From positions 1 to 46,326 of the forward strand of contig WRJC01000023.1 in assembly GCA_009782405.1 (NCBI GenBank): DNA of 46,326 nt, written 5' to 3'. The position numbers and the translations under genes were made by a program. Below are positions 32,645 through 40,614 of this stretch, in pieces. Below the pieces are notes generated by a model. It saw only the letters and a program-made list of their open reading frames with translations, did not search any database and was not told the DNA's origin. This DNA is from Oscillospiraceae bacterium (GTDB lineage Bacteria; Bacillota_A; Clostridia; Oscillospirales; WRJC01). How positions within the stretch are numbered: position 1 is the stretch's first letter; the number at the start of each line of letters is the position of its first letter.

Positions 32645-33143
32645 TTTCCAATGCCCCTTTCAATAATTTCCTGGCTTCCCTCAACTGGGAGAGGACGGTC
32701 GATTGCGGCTTTTTCAGCATCCTTCCGATTTCTTCCGTTTTGTAGCCCTCATAATAGTGCAGATAAATCACGGCTTTGTAACGATCCGGCAGTTTCAGGA
32801 CGAGTTCATATGTTTCATCTGTTTGAAACGGGTCGCCGCTTTCCAGATATTCGTGATCGTCTATGTTTTCGTTTTTGCGCCGCCAATCTTTTAGAAAATC
32901 TTTGCATTTGTTTATCGTAGCCCGCAGCAGCCATGCTTTTTCGTGTTCCGCGTCGTTGAAACGGATCCTTTTTTGCAGCAGCTTCAAAAATATTTCCGAA
33001 ACCACGTCTTTTGCGTCTTCCGTGTTTTTCAGATACGAAAAGCTTACGCTGAAAACCATGTCGGCGTGGCGCCCATATATTTCTTCGATTTTCTGCGAAT
33101 CCATTTCTGTCTCGCCCCCGCGCGCCGGTAAAGATTTTGTCAT
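32634..33143 (-). CDS. ECF-type RNA polymerase sigma factor
   Basis: 169 residues from the ATG at 33143, which has an ideal AAAGGAGG eight bases upstream. Region 2 covers about residues 20-90 ('YGRHADMVFSVSFSYLKNTEDAKDVVSEIFLKLL') and ends with 'KAWLLRATINKCKDFLKDWRR'. Region 4 (about 115-165) contains 'LPDRYKAVIYLHYYEGY' and the recognition helix region 'STVLSQLREARKLL'. It directs polymerase to its own promoter class once the partner membrane protein releases it. Its own promoter is of the sigma-A type, so simple autoregulation is not evident. Regulon unknown. Confidence 0.93.
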   Translation of the reverse strand: MTKSLPARGGETEMDSQKIEEIYGRHADMVFSVSFSYLKNTEDAKDVVSEIFLKLLQKRIRFNDAEHEKAWLLRATINKCKDFLKDWRRKNENIDDHEYLESGDPFQTDETYELVLKLPDRYKAVIYLHYYEGYKTEEIGRMLKKPQSTVLSQLREARKLLKGALENEK

Positions 33144-33197
33144 GCTCTCAGCCTCCTTTCACTGATAACACGATTGAAGCGTGGAAATTATTGGGTC

Positions 33198-33226
33198 ATT
33201 ATATCATAAATTTGCATATTGTTCAA
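33198..33226 (-). promoter_or_regulatory. Promoter of the ECF sigma operon
   Basis: TTGAAC (33221-33226) and TATAAT (33198-33203) on the minus strand, 17-base spacer. Confidence 0.82.
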
Positions 33227-33235
33227 GAATTCGCC

Positions 33236-33264
33236 TTGCGGATTTTTGTTTTTTAGGGTATAAT
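33236..33264 (+). promoter_or_regulatory. Promoter of the TIM-barrel gene
   Basis: TTGCGG (33236-33241) and TATAAT (33259-33264), 17-base spacer. Its -35 box is only nine bases from the -35 of the divergent sigma operon, so one bound regulator could affect both. Confidence 0.72.
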
Positions 33265-33301
33265 AGATAAAAAAACAAAAAATTGCGGGAGGGCAAATCA
33301 T

Positions 33302-34114
33302 ATGAGACTTGGAGCGCCAATTTTCGACAGATACGAAAGCGGCGAGCAGTGGGCGCTGCTCCACCAAAAATACGGCTACGGGGCGGCATATTCCCCAATA
33401 AACAACAAAAACGATTTGGGCAAAAAAGACGAATTCATCAAAGCGGCAAAAAAATACGATATCGTGATCGCGGAAGTGGGCGCCTGGAGCAACCCCATGT
33501 CGCCAGACCCCGAGGAAAGAAAAACCGCCCTCGAGCATTGCAAAACGCAGCTGTTTGTCGCCGACGAAATGGGCGCGAACTGCTGCGTGAACATCGCGGG
33601 GAATTTAGGCGAAAGATGGGACGGGCACTCGGATAAAAACTTCACAAAGGAAGCATTTGATTTGATCGTCGAAACCACGAGGGATATAATCGATGCCGTA
33701 AAACCCAAACGGACATGCTATACCCTTGAAATGATGCCGTGGATGCACCCGTATGACGAGGACGGCTATCTCGATTTGATAAAGGCGGTCGGGCGCGAGC
33801 GTTTCGCCGCGCACATCGACATAGTGAACACGATAAACAGCCCGATGAAATATTACGCCACAGCGGGAATAATCAAGAGCTGCTTCGCCAAGCTCGGCAA
33901 ATACATAAAGAGCGTCCACGTCAAGGATATAACCATGACCCAGGAGCTGACCGCGCATTTAAGCGAAATCATCGTCGGCAAGGGCAATTTCGACCACAGA
34001 TGCCTGATCGGCGAGGTGCGCAAGCTCGATGAGAATATCCCGCTGATGCTCGAGCACTTATCCACGAAAGAGGAATATATCGAAGCCGGCGATTACATCA
34101 AAAAGCTGTTTTGA
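33302..34114 (+). CDS. Sugar phosphate isomerase/epimerase-like TIM barrel
   Basis: 270 residues. The fold is the xylose-isomerase-like (AP endonuclease 2 type) barrel. Likely metal ligands are Glu in 'YTLEMMPWMHP', Asp in 'AAHIDIVNT', His in 'SVHVKDI' and Glu in 'LMLEHL'. Such enzymes move carbonyls on sugars or inositols; the substrate cannot be read from sequence. GGGAGG lies nine bases before the ATG. It is monocistronic and converges with the AraC gene; a weak hairpin (AAGGCA 34135-34140 / TGCCTT 34156-34161) may end transcription. Confidence 0.85.
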   Translation: MRLGAPIFDRYESGEQWALLHQKYGYGAAYSPINNKNDLGKKDEFIKAAKKYDIVIAEVGAWSNPMSPDPEERKTALEHCKTQLFVADEMGANCCVNIAGNLGERWDGHSDKNFTKEAFDLIVETTRDIIDAVKPKRTCYTLEMMPWMHPYDEDGYLDLIKAVGRERFAAHIDIVNTINSPMKYYATAGIIKSCFAKLGKYIKSVHVKDITMTQELTAHLSEIIVGKGNFDHRCLIGEVRKLDENIPLMLEHLSTKEEYIEAGDYIKKLF

Positions 34115-34164
34115 ATGCGGCGAAAAACTTGACAAAGGCAATCTTATCCTATAAATGCCTTATA

Positions 34165-35076
34165 TCAGTCAATTCTTATACTTTCGGTAATCCGCAACCC
34201 GAAATTTTCTTCGACTGTGGCGATGAGTTTATCCTCTTTGGACAGGGAAGAACCTCCGGCAGTTCTTGATTTCATTTTTTCGCTTAATTCAATAATATCG
34301 CTTACCTTTATATTCGCAGTATTGTTTTCATCAACTATTTCAATGACTTTAAAATTCCAGTCAAGCCCATCTGCTGATTGCTCAATAATTAATTTATCGC
34401 ATTTTGAAGGGAATATATCGGCAAAACCCTTATTTATAAGTTCTTGAGTAAATTCCGACGGGTTGCACAAATCGAAAACTAACTTATCTTTTACTTCGCT
34501 TGCTAATAATATATAACCTACAGCTTTAACATTCGGTTCACCAACTCCGACTCCAACTATAATTTCGCATGGAGTTTTGCTTGTGGTGAGATGACCTTTT
34601 GCTTTGAGTTTACCCTCCATAAACAAATCCAAAATCATAGGCTCAATATTTAATTTTTCTTCTGCATTTTCAACAATACGCGATTGCATATCATTTCCCC
34701 CTTTTACCGATAAATTAAATTCAAAAAAAAGAGGATAAAAAGATTGAATCTTAACATCGGTTTTTTTAGCGTCAGACGGTGTTATGCCATGAAAATTTTT
34801 AAATGCGAAACTGAAAGCGTCTGCCGAATTATAACCGTATTTTAAGGCAATATCTATGATTTTTTCATCTGTATTCTGAACATCAAACGCTGCCTGCGTC
34901 AATCTTCTTTTGCGGACATACTCAGATAAACTCATATCCGTCAAAGAGGAAAAAATTCTTTGGAACATACCTTTCGAGCTTGCGGACAGTTCGGCGATTT
35001 TATTTTCTTCGATTTCACCGTCAAGATTATTTTCGATATAGTCCAATACTAAGTTCATTCGTTGAATCCAATCCAT
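34165..35076 (-). CDS. AraC-family transcriptional regulator
   Basis: 303 residues. The N-terminal AraC DNA-binding domain (about 8-105) has two helix-turn-helices: 'IEENKIAELSASSKGMFQRIF' region and 'IIDIALKYGYNSADAFSFAFK', the second being the well-conserved one, ending 'FHGITPSDAKK'. A C-terminal effector-type domain (about 120-303) was not recognised but resembles the GyrI-like layout of AraC proteins. The gene is clearly more AT-rich than its neighbours (around one third GC in places), which suggests transfer. Its promoter is a copy of that of the solute-binding protein at 41611. Target genes unknown. Confidence 0.87.
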   Translation of the reverse strand: MDWIQRMNLVLDYIENNLDGEIEENKIAELSASSKGMFQRIFSSLTDMSLSEYVRKRRLTQAAFDVQNTDEKIIDIALKYGYNSADAFSFAFKNFHGITPSDAKKTDVKIQSFYPLFFEFNLSVKGGNDMQSRIVENAEEKLNIEPMILDLFMEGKLKAKGHLTTSKTPCEIIVGVGVGEPNVKAVGYILLASEVKDKLVFDLCNPSEFTQELINKGFADIFPSKCDKLIIEQSADGLDWNFKVIEIVDENNTANIKVSDIIELSEKMKSRTAGGSSLSKEDKLIATVEENFGLRITESIRID

Positions 35077-35212
35077 TTTATCGCTCCTTTTAAAATAATT
35101 TTAGCATAAAAGGAATTGGTTGTCCCTGCAATATATGCTCAAAAAATATAGGCTTGGGATTTTTCATTAGCCTTCCGGCGCGGTTTCCCTTTTTGATATC
35201 TGCTTTTTATTG

Positions 35213-35224
35213 AAACAACTGTTT
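35213..35224. promoter_or_regulatory. Operator-like AAACAACTGTTT at the AraC gene start site
   Basis: AAACA-AC-TGTTT is an inverted repeat lying across the predicted transcription start of the AraC promoter. The same site is present at 43141-43152. Confidence 0.5.
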
Positions 35225-35226
35225 TA

Positions 35227-35255
35227 ATTATAGCGTTTTTGTTTCGATGTGTCAA
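35227..35255 (-). promoter_or_regulatory. Promoter of the AraC gene
   Basis: TTGACA (35250-35255) and TATAAT (35227-35232) on the minus strand, 17-base spacer. The leader to the AraC gene is about 145 bases. Confidence 0.8.
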
Positions 35256-35417
35256 GCGACCTTGAACCGGCAATTTTACATATTTTTGCCAATTTAGCCA
35301 AAATTCTCGATTTTTTCTTGGGTTTGTGATAAAATGTCGCTATATGCGCAAAAAACATATTGTTTTTGGATTGGGGGAACCGCTACCAAGCTAATATAAC
35401 CGCTCTTCGCATGGAAC

Positions 35418-35564
35418 GGCAGCCTGCCGCTGGACGCGGGGCTGTTCGCGCTCTCCGGCGACGTGATTTTGTCGGCCGTGAAGAGCGCGGCGGTTTCCGG
35501 GGACTCGGTAACATTCGAGGTCGGGGCTTACGAAGTGGTGACAATCGCGGTAGAATTCAAATAA
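35418..35564 (+). pseudogene. 3' remnant of a second GH38 alpha-mannosidase gene
   Basis: 49 codons including the stop match residues 846-869 and 917-940 of the intact enzyme, with an in-frame 47-codon deletion between. Only one of the visible codon differences changes an amino acid (Ile to Thr); about five others are silent, so the parent copy was probably functional before its loss. The matching sequence continues through the downstream spacer and palindrome. It is fused out of frame to the first codons of an AlkZ-like gene. No product is expected. Confidence 0.9.
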
Positions 35565-35591
35565 CGCATATTTTGGATTTGGAACAGCGCG

Positions 35592-35619
35592 AGGGGCGGA
35601 TGATCGATCATCCGCCCCT
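35592..35619. terminator. Second copy of the GH38 palindrome
   Basis: The 28-base palindrome AGGGGCGGATGATC plus its complement is the same as at 31192-31219. It now lies between the pseudogene and the end of the convergent surface-protein gene and could terminate transcription from either side. Confidence 0.75.
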
Positions 35620-35648
35620 TGGGAGTTTCAAGTTTTAAGCTGAACGCC

Positions 35649-38600
35649 CTACGGCTGAACCGTGACGGTGACATTGATTCCGTGCACGGGACATACCTCA
35701 AATGGGTTAGTGGAACTGCCCGATGAATTGCAGGTGCATTCGAGCGAGTCGTCCTCGTGGATATACACGATCATGGTGGCGCTGGAAAGCTCCTCGCCGC
35801 CGTCGGCGTTATACAGCGTCACCCAAACGATGAAATTGTCGCCGCTTTTTACGTTTTTGTATGTGTGGCCCACGGCTGCGCCGCTGTTCGCGGTCTGTTT
35901 TGTCCCATCCCCGAAATCCCATTCGCAGCGGTAATTCCCCGCTTTGCTGACAGCCGACCCGAGAGCCAGCTGCGCCTCGCCGTTTACGACCAAAATCGAG
36001 GTCCACCCTTCTTCGCTGCCCCCGGTGATCTTGACGGTCACAGTGTCCAAATTGACTTCCAAGCTGACTTTTCCGAGCGGGGTTCCGGAAGCGTTGTCCG
36101 TGATGGTGGCGACGACCACATATTTGAACGCGGTGTTGCCCTGGCCATAGCCAAAATCATAGGGCGGCTCGAATATGTATTCGAATTCCATTTCCGCATG
36201 GCCGTCCTTCACAGGCGCTGTTTTGGTACTATAGACCGCGCCCTCGGAATCGGCGAACACGACCTTGACCTCCTTGACGTTTTCGCCGAGGCCGGTCCCG
36301 GTCAATTTCGCGCTGACCGGCGCGTTGAATTTCGCGTCCGTTATTTTTGCGGGCTCGAATTGCCAATTGGAAGAAGTGAGCTCTATTTCGATCGTCGAAC
36401 CCTTGCCCACCGTGAACGGGATATCCAGCACTTTTTGGCCGCCGGCTCCATAGATCCTCAGGTAATTGGGCATATCCGAGGTTACAAATCCCGCGAAGGT
36501 GAAAGTGAAGTCCGTTTCCGGCCCTTTGACTATGTCTTTCCAGGTATCCGAAGTCTTTCCTTCAAAAGTCTCGAGCCTGAATTCGAGATTGTTGTAAGTT
36601 TGGCTGTTGTCCTTTAGCGTCAGGGTTATCCTCCTGTTGAGCTTTCTCACCAAATCGTCGATCGCCGCGTTTTTTTTCTGTATGAGTTTTGCCTCCATGT
36701 TTTTCCGGCAGTGATTTTCTATCGCCGGCAGCCGCTTCTCTATGAATTCATCGCGCAGTTTCTTAGAAACTTTGGAACGCACCTCGGAGTAGTCGCCCCA
36801 GGATCCGGCCTCCCCGGCCATTCCCCAACTTAGCTTATGGGCCTCGGCTATCGTGTTTGTCACATTGTTCCCCGACCAGAACAGATCAAAGTATTTATCC
36901 AGTTCCCGCAGTATTTCCTCGTCGCGCTGCTGCTGGTTTTTCGCGTTTTCCATTATGGGCGCCAGTATGTCGCACCATTGGGGCACTGACCTGAAGCCGA
37001 GGCCGGAGTTATAGTAATATATCTCCGCCAGTTCCTTCCAGCGGTTTTCGTTGGCGCTCAATGTGGTGCCGACCAGCACCTTGATCGCCGCCTTGGCCCC
37101 GAAATATATCAGGTTCAGCGTCGCGGTCACCGGCCCGCCCCCGAAAAGCCCGAAAAGCTTGGGCAATACCCAATCGGGCAGCGCGAGAAGCGCCTGTTGC
37201 CTGTCAGCCCGTGAAAAACCCCCGTTGTTTGCCGCTATGGTGAGGCTCGCCATGGTCATGAAAAGCCCTATGTCGGTCAAATCGACCTGGAACCCGAGCA
37301 CCGTCGATTGCTCTATCGCCTTTTGCGCGAAAGAGGGGGCCACGGCCGAAAGCGAGTCCATCCATTTGAAGTCTAAAAGCAGCCCGACCACATGGGAAGT
37401 GGCGTCGAGCCCCTCCACATAAAGCCCGAGCGAATCGATGCCCGTCCTGACAAGGGTCGCAGGGGGTGGATTCGAGCTGTTTTTTTCATAAGGCTGCAGC
37501 GCGGCGAGCGCCGCAAGGTTCTTGTCCACCTTGTCGATTGCGTCGTTGATCAGTTTTTGCTCGTCGGGCGCAGTAAATGCGAGCATCGCCATCGCCTGCT
37601 CCGGATCGGTTATCGTAAAAGCGCCGTATGGGGACAGATGCGTCGCATATATCACGACACTTCCGGTCGCTCTGTCATAGACCGCCGCGACCGGTTCCCA
37701 TTTTCCGGCGGCCTGGTTGTAATACCCGGCGCACGGTATTTCATTTCTTCCTGCGGCGAGCGGAATTCTTATCTCCGCGACCCCCCGAAGCTGCGTCTGG
37801 CCTTCCAGCTTTATGTCATAGGCCTTTAGCTGTCCGCCGTTTATCGCGGGCGGGTTTTGGATCGCCTCGATGGTCGCCAAAGCGGGTTTCTCCTCCAGCG
37901 CGGTGTCGGCGAAATTCACCGAAACGCCGCCCGGCTCCGATATTTTTGCGTTATCGGCGCTTATGTATGCCGATGCGAGCATATTGCCGCCAAGCGGGGG
38001 CGGCACGGGCGTAGAAGGCGCTGCGGGCGTCTCGGATTTTGTGTACGATATGGTCACCATTCGCAAATTCGGGTCCCAATCCACGACTGCTCCCATTTGC
38101 TCCGCCGCGAACCGCGCCGGGACCAATGTGCGGTCGTTTTTGATCCGGGGGGCCGTATCCATCAAAATCGTGCTGCCGTTCACCGTCAGGGTTTTGCTGC
38201 CGATCGTCATGCGTATTTCCTTCGTCCCTATTTTTATGACTACAGTCTGCGAAGCGGCTTCCCAATCCACCGTGCCGCCGATTTCCTCCGCCACGGCGCG
38301 GATGGGGATCATGGTCCGATCGTCGATTATTTCGGCGATTGTGCCCCGCCCCGGGTCGATTTCCTTTTTTTCGCCGTCCACGTACATATATCGGTCGCCT
38401 AATATCATGGTGATTTTGTTTTTGGAATTTTGCGCGGGATTTTCCTGTTGTGGGGGCGGGGCCGACGTCTGCGGCTGTTGCGCGGAAGGCGCCGATTCTT
38501 GCGGCGCATCCCCGATGATCGTCCCCCATATCTCCGTTTGGGTTTTGTTCCCCTTGCTGTCCACCCAGCCTTCGCCCATGTCCATGATCGAATATGCGCC

Positions 38601-38960
38601 TGCCGGCAATTTGGCGTTCACCCAAGTCTCCCAGAACATATAGTTCCCGGTCGAGCCATGCTGCTGCCCGCCGGTGGTGACAAGCCCGTCGAGCAGCAAT
38701 TCGCCGGTCCCCAAGTTATATATACCAACGACGCCCACGGGCGCCCCGCGCCCATCGTTCCAATGGTGCGTCGTTATTTTTGTGATGTACCAGTCATCCA
38801 ATATGAAAATCGCTTCGCCCTGCCCCTCATACAGGAGCTGTAGCGGCTCCGCCGCCGAGACCGCGGCGAAGCCCGCGAACAGGGGCAGCATGACCGCCAG
38901 CGCCAAAGCGAGCGCGAGCGTTTTTTCGAGTTTTCTTTTCGTTTTTGATTTGCCTGTCAT
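35649..38960 (-). CDS. Large secreted protein with copper-amine-oxidase-N-like and PKD domains
   Basis: 1103 residues. A signal peptide covers about 1-36 (cleavage near 'VSAAEP'). Then come a beta domain with 'WETWVNAKLPAGAYSIMDMG' (about 37-155), a Pro/Gln linker, and a copper-amine-oxidase-N-like (stalk) domain (about 190-315, 'DDRTMIPIRAVAEEIGG', 'NDRTLVPARFAAEQMGA'). A long, mostly helical middle region (about 450-800) was not recognised; beta-sandwich modules and a PKD domain near 1000-1075 ('YRCEWDFGDGTKQTA') follow. The tail has four Cys ('CTCNSS...CPVHG'). No sorting signal is present. AAGGAG lies 11 bases before the ATG. The promoter and its palindrome suggest control by the adjacent LuxR-type gene. 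Confidence 0.82.
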   Translation of the reverse strand: MTGKSKTKRKLEKTLALALALAVMLPLFAGFAAVSAAEPLQLLYEGQGEAIFILDDWYITKITTHHWNDGRGAPVGVVGIYNLGTGELLLDGLVTTGGQQHGSTGNYMFWETWVNAKLPAGAYSIMDMGEGWVDSKGNKTQTEIWGTIIGDAPQESAPSAQQPQTSAPPPQQENPAQNSKNKITMILGDRYMYVDGEKKEIDPGRGTIAEIIDDRTMIPIRAVAEEIGGTVDWEAASQTVVIKIGTKEIRMTIGSKTLTVNGSTILMDTAPRIKNDRTLVPARFAAEQMGAVVDWDPNLRMVTISYTKSETPAAPSTPVPPPLGGNMLASAYISADNAKISEPGGVSVNFADTALEEKPALATIEAIQNPPAINGGQLKAYDIKLEGQTQLRGVAEIRIPLAAGRNEIPCAGYYNQAAGKWEPVAAVYDRATGSVVIYATHLSPYGAFTITDPEQAMAMLAFTAPDEQKLINDAIDKVDKNLAALAALQPYEKNSSNPPPATLVRTGIDSLGLYVEGLDATSHVVGLLLDFKWMDSLSAVAPSFAQKAIEQSTVLGFQVDLTDIGLFMTMASLTIAANNGGFSRADRQQALLALPDWVLPKLFGLFGGGPVTATLNLIYFGAKAAIKVLVGTTLSANENRWKELAEIYYYNSGLGFRSVPQWCDILAPIMENAKNQQQRDEEILRELDKYFDLFWSGNNVTNTIAEAHKLSWGMAGEAGSWGDYSEVRSKVSKKLRDEFIEKRLPAIENHCRKNMEAKLIQKKNAAIDDLVRKLNRRITLTLKDNSQTYNNLEFRLETFEGKTSDTWKDIVKGPETDFTFTFAGFVTSDMPNYLRIYGAGGQKVLDIPFTVGKGSTIEIELTSSNWQFEPAKITDAKFNAPVSAKLTGTGLGENVKEVKVVFADSEGAVYSTKTAPVKDGHAEMEFEYIFEPPYDFGYGQGNTAFKYVVVATITDNASGTPLGKVSLEVNLDTVTVKITGGSEEGWTSILVVNGEAQLALGSAVSKAGNYRCEWDFGDGTKQTANSGAAVGHTYKNVKSGDNFIVWVTLYNADGGEELSSATMIVYIHEDDSLECTCNSSGSSTNPFEVCPVHGINVTVTVQP

Positions 38961-39021
38961 TTGTAAATGTTCTCCTTAAAAATTATTTTTCCTGTATCAA
39001 TCGAATCGCCTCCGAATACAT

Positions 39022-39061
39022 TTTATACCATTCGGGCAAAAAAAGCCCCATACTTTAGTAT
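39022..39061 (-). promoter_or_regulatory. Promoter and -40 palindrome of the PKD surface-protein gene
   Basis: A -10 box TATAAA (39022-39027, minus strand) has no good -35 hexamer. The palindrome ATACTTTAGTAT (39050-39061) is centred about 40 bases before the predicted start. That is where LuxR-type activators that touch polymerase usually bind. Confidence 0.55.
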
Positions 39062-39085
39062 AGTTTTGGGCGAACATCAAAAAAA

Positions 39086-39120
39086 AAGCCCATTCTTTTT
39101 TTGCGGGGGTTTCAGGGCTT
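39086..39120 (-). terminator. Probable terminator of the LuxR/transporter-like gene
   Basis: On the minus strand AAGCCC (in the last codons and stop region) pairs with GGGCTT, followed at once by a run of T. The loop is long (23 bases), so strength is uncertain. Confidence 0.5.
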
Positions 39121-40554
39121 GGGATTTTTCAGGATGAGGTTTGCCAGTTCCGTCCGGTTCGCGACTCCCGCTTTGGAGTATATGTTGCCCAAATGATATT
39201 TGACCGTGCTCTCGGCGATGAACAGGAGGGCGGCGATCTCCTTGTTGGTTTTGCCGTTGACGAGAAGGATTATAACTTCATGCTCGCGCTCGGTGAAGCG
39301 CTCGATCAACTCGAGCCCGCCGATTCGCTGCGCCTGTTCTTTTTCGGGCATTTGCGCGAGGGCGGAGAGATAAACGTGGCTTTTTAGCAATTTGGCCAGC
39401 CGGTTGTGCAAGGGCGGGAGCATGGTCAGCGTTACGCACACCACGCCGAAAGCAAGCAGGGCGTGGTTTTGGGTTTGCCCGCCCGCCGAAGTGATCGCAT
39501 CGCCCAAAAGTTTTCCCAAAAGCACCCCGAAAACATTGGCGCACAAGCCGATGCCGATTATCTTGGCGGGATTTTTGTCCAGCTCCAGCATATCCCCGAG
39601 TATGCTCCACCAAAACAGGTCATACACGCCGCAGGCGCCGAGCAGCAGGGTGTTGACCAAAAGGTATTCCGCCCACGAGCGCCCGAGCATCAAAAAGGCG
39701 ATAAACGAAAAACCGATGCAGGCGATGGCCACGTAGAGTATATATGCGCGGTTGATTTTTTTTGGCAAGTTGCGCATCAAAATAAGCGCGGCGATATACG
39801 GCACGGCCCAATACCAACTCGTCAGCCATTCCAAATGGGCGAAAGCGGGTACCACTTCTTGGTACATCAGCCCGGAATTGATGGTGATTACCACGATAAA
39901 CAGGCACAAAAAGGCAAGCGATCCGAATTTGCCGATTTTGATCGCATCCGATTTCGCGGCGGATCTTTTTTCCTCCGGCTGCTTTTCAGCCTGCGGAAGC
40001 CCAAAAGCGGCGATGAAAGCCAAAACCAGCGCCAGCGACGACAATCCCAAACCGGCATGGGGCGATATATGGATTGCCGCCATATTGATCAAAATCATCA
40101 GCAAGTTCGAAAAAATAAGCCCGTCGGCCATTATTTTTATGCGCTCGTTTTTGGGGGCGCAATCCCTGAAATAATATCCCCAGGCCGCTACGCAGCAGCC
40201 GACCAGAAACGCCGCCGCGAAAAGCGCGGCCATCCAAAAAAAAGAAGGCGGGAAGAAAAACACGCAGGTCGCCGCTGCGCAAAAAGCGATTGAAAAAAGA
40301 ATGAGCCTTTTTGCCGCTTTCATATTTTTTACGGCAAACCCGCAGAGAATCAACCCGGTGAAGTGGGCCGCCATCGCCCCGAACACAAACGAATGAGCCG
40401 AAACGCCATGGTATTGCGCTACTGCGTACAACACCCGGCCTTCAAAGGGGAAAGCCAGCAGCCACGAAAAAAACAGCGAGAACACGAGAACCGTCAGCCG
40501 ACATTCGCGACCCGCCGCATTTCCCGACCCAAATTTAAATTTTTTTATTCCCAT
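39112..40554 (-). CDS. LuxR-family regulator fused to a 12-TM MFS-like domain
   Basis: 480 residues from the ATG at 40554; TTG and GTG codons slightly upstream are possible starts. About 12 hydrophobic helices span residues 20-405 and look like a major-facilitator fold. A C-terminal LuxR/GerE helix-turn-helix (about 415-478) follows: 'FTEREHEVIILLVNGKTNKEIA', 'STVKYHLGNIYSKAGVANRTEL'. Such MFS-LuxR fusions are known, mainly in Coriobacteriia and some Clostridia, and are thought to be membrane-bound sensors that regulate a neighbouring gene. The next gene, the PKD surface protein, has an activator-type palindrome in its promoter. Ligand unknown. Confidence 0.88.
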   Translation of the reverse strand: MGIKKFKFGSGNAAGRECRLTVLVFSLFFSWLLAFPFEGRVLYAVAQYHGVSAHSFVFGAMAAHFTGLILCGFAVKNMKAAKRLILFSIAFCAAATCVFFFPPSFFWMAALFAAAFLVGCCVAAWGYYFRDCAPKNERIKIMADGLIFSNLLMILINMAAIHISPHAGLGLSSLALVLAFIAAFGLPQAEKQPEEKRSAAKSDAIKIGKFGSLAFLCLFIVVITINSGLMYQEVVPAFAHLEWLTSWYWAVPYIAALILMRNLPKKINRAYILYVAIACIGFSFIAFLMLGRSWAEYLLVNTLLLGACGVYDLFWWSILGDMLELDKNPAKIIGIGLCANVFGVLLGKLLGDAITSAGGQTQNHALLAFGVVCVTLTMLPPLHNRLAKLLKSHVYLSALAQMPEKEQAQRIGGLELIERFTEREHEVIILLVNGKTNKEIAALLFIAESTVKYHLGNIYSKAGVANRTELANLILKNPKP

Positions 40555-40614
40555 CGCCCCCACATCCCCGCGCAAACACAGCCGCTTTTGCCTTCCGCGC
40601 CCTTATTATGCACT

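Larger units (their letters stand above)
35202..35423. repeat. Copy 1 of a duplicated divergent promoter region
   Basis: About 222 bases match 43130-43355 with roughly ten differences over the first 185 bases by eye. The copied region contains promoters in both directions and the first codons of the AlkZ-like gene ('ITALRMERQ'). Here the GTG start is destroyed: four bases are missing and several changed around 35380-35390. The match ends inside CGGCAGC, where the alpha-mannosidase-derived sequence begins. The whole gap from 35077 to 35648 has no intact gene. Confidence 0.92.

Noticed and set aside
35360..35638. A 92-codon open frame across the promoter/mannosidase fusion
   Set aside because: It reads the mannosidase-derived part in the wrong frame and the original GTG start is lost, so it is a by-product of the deletion.
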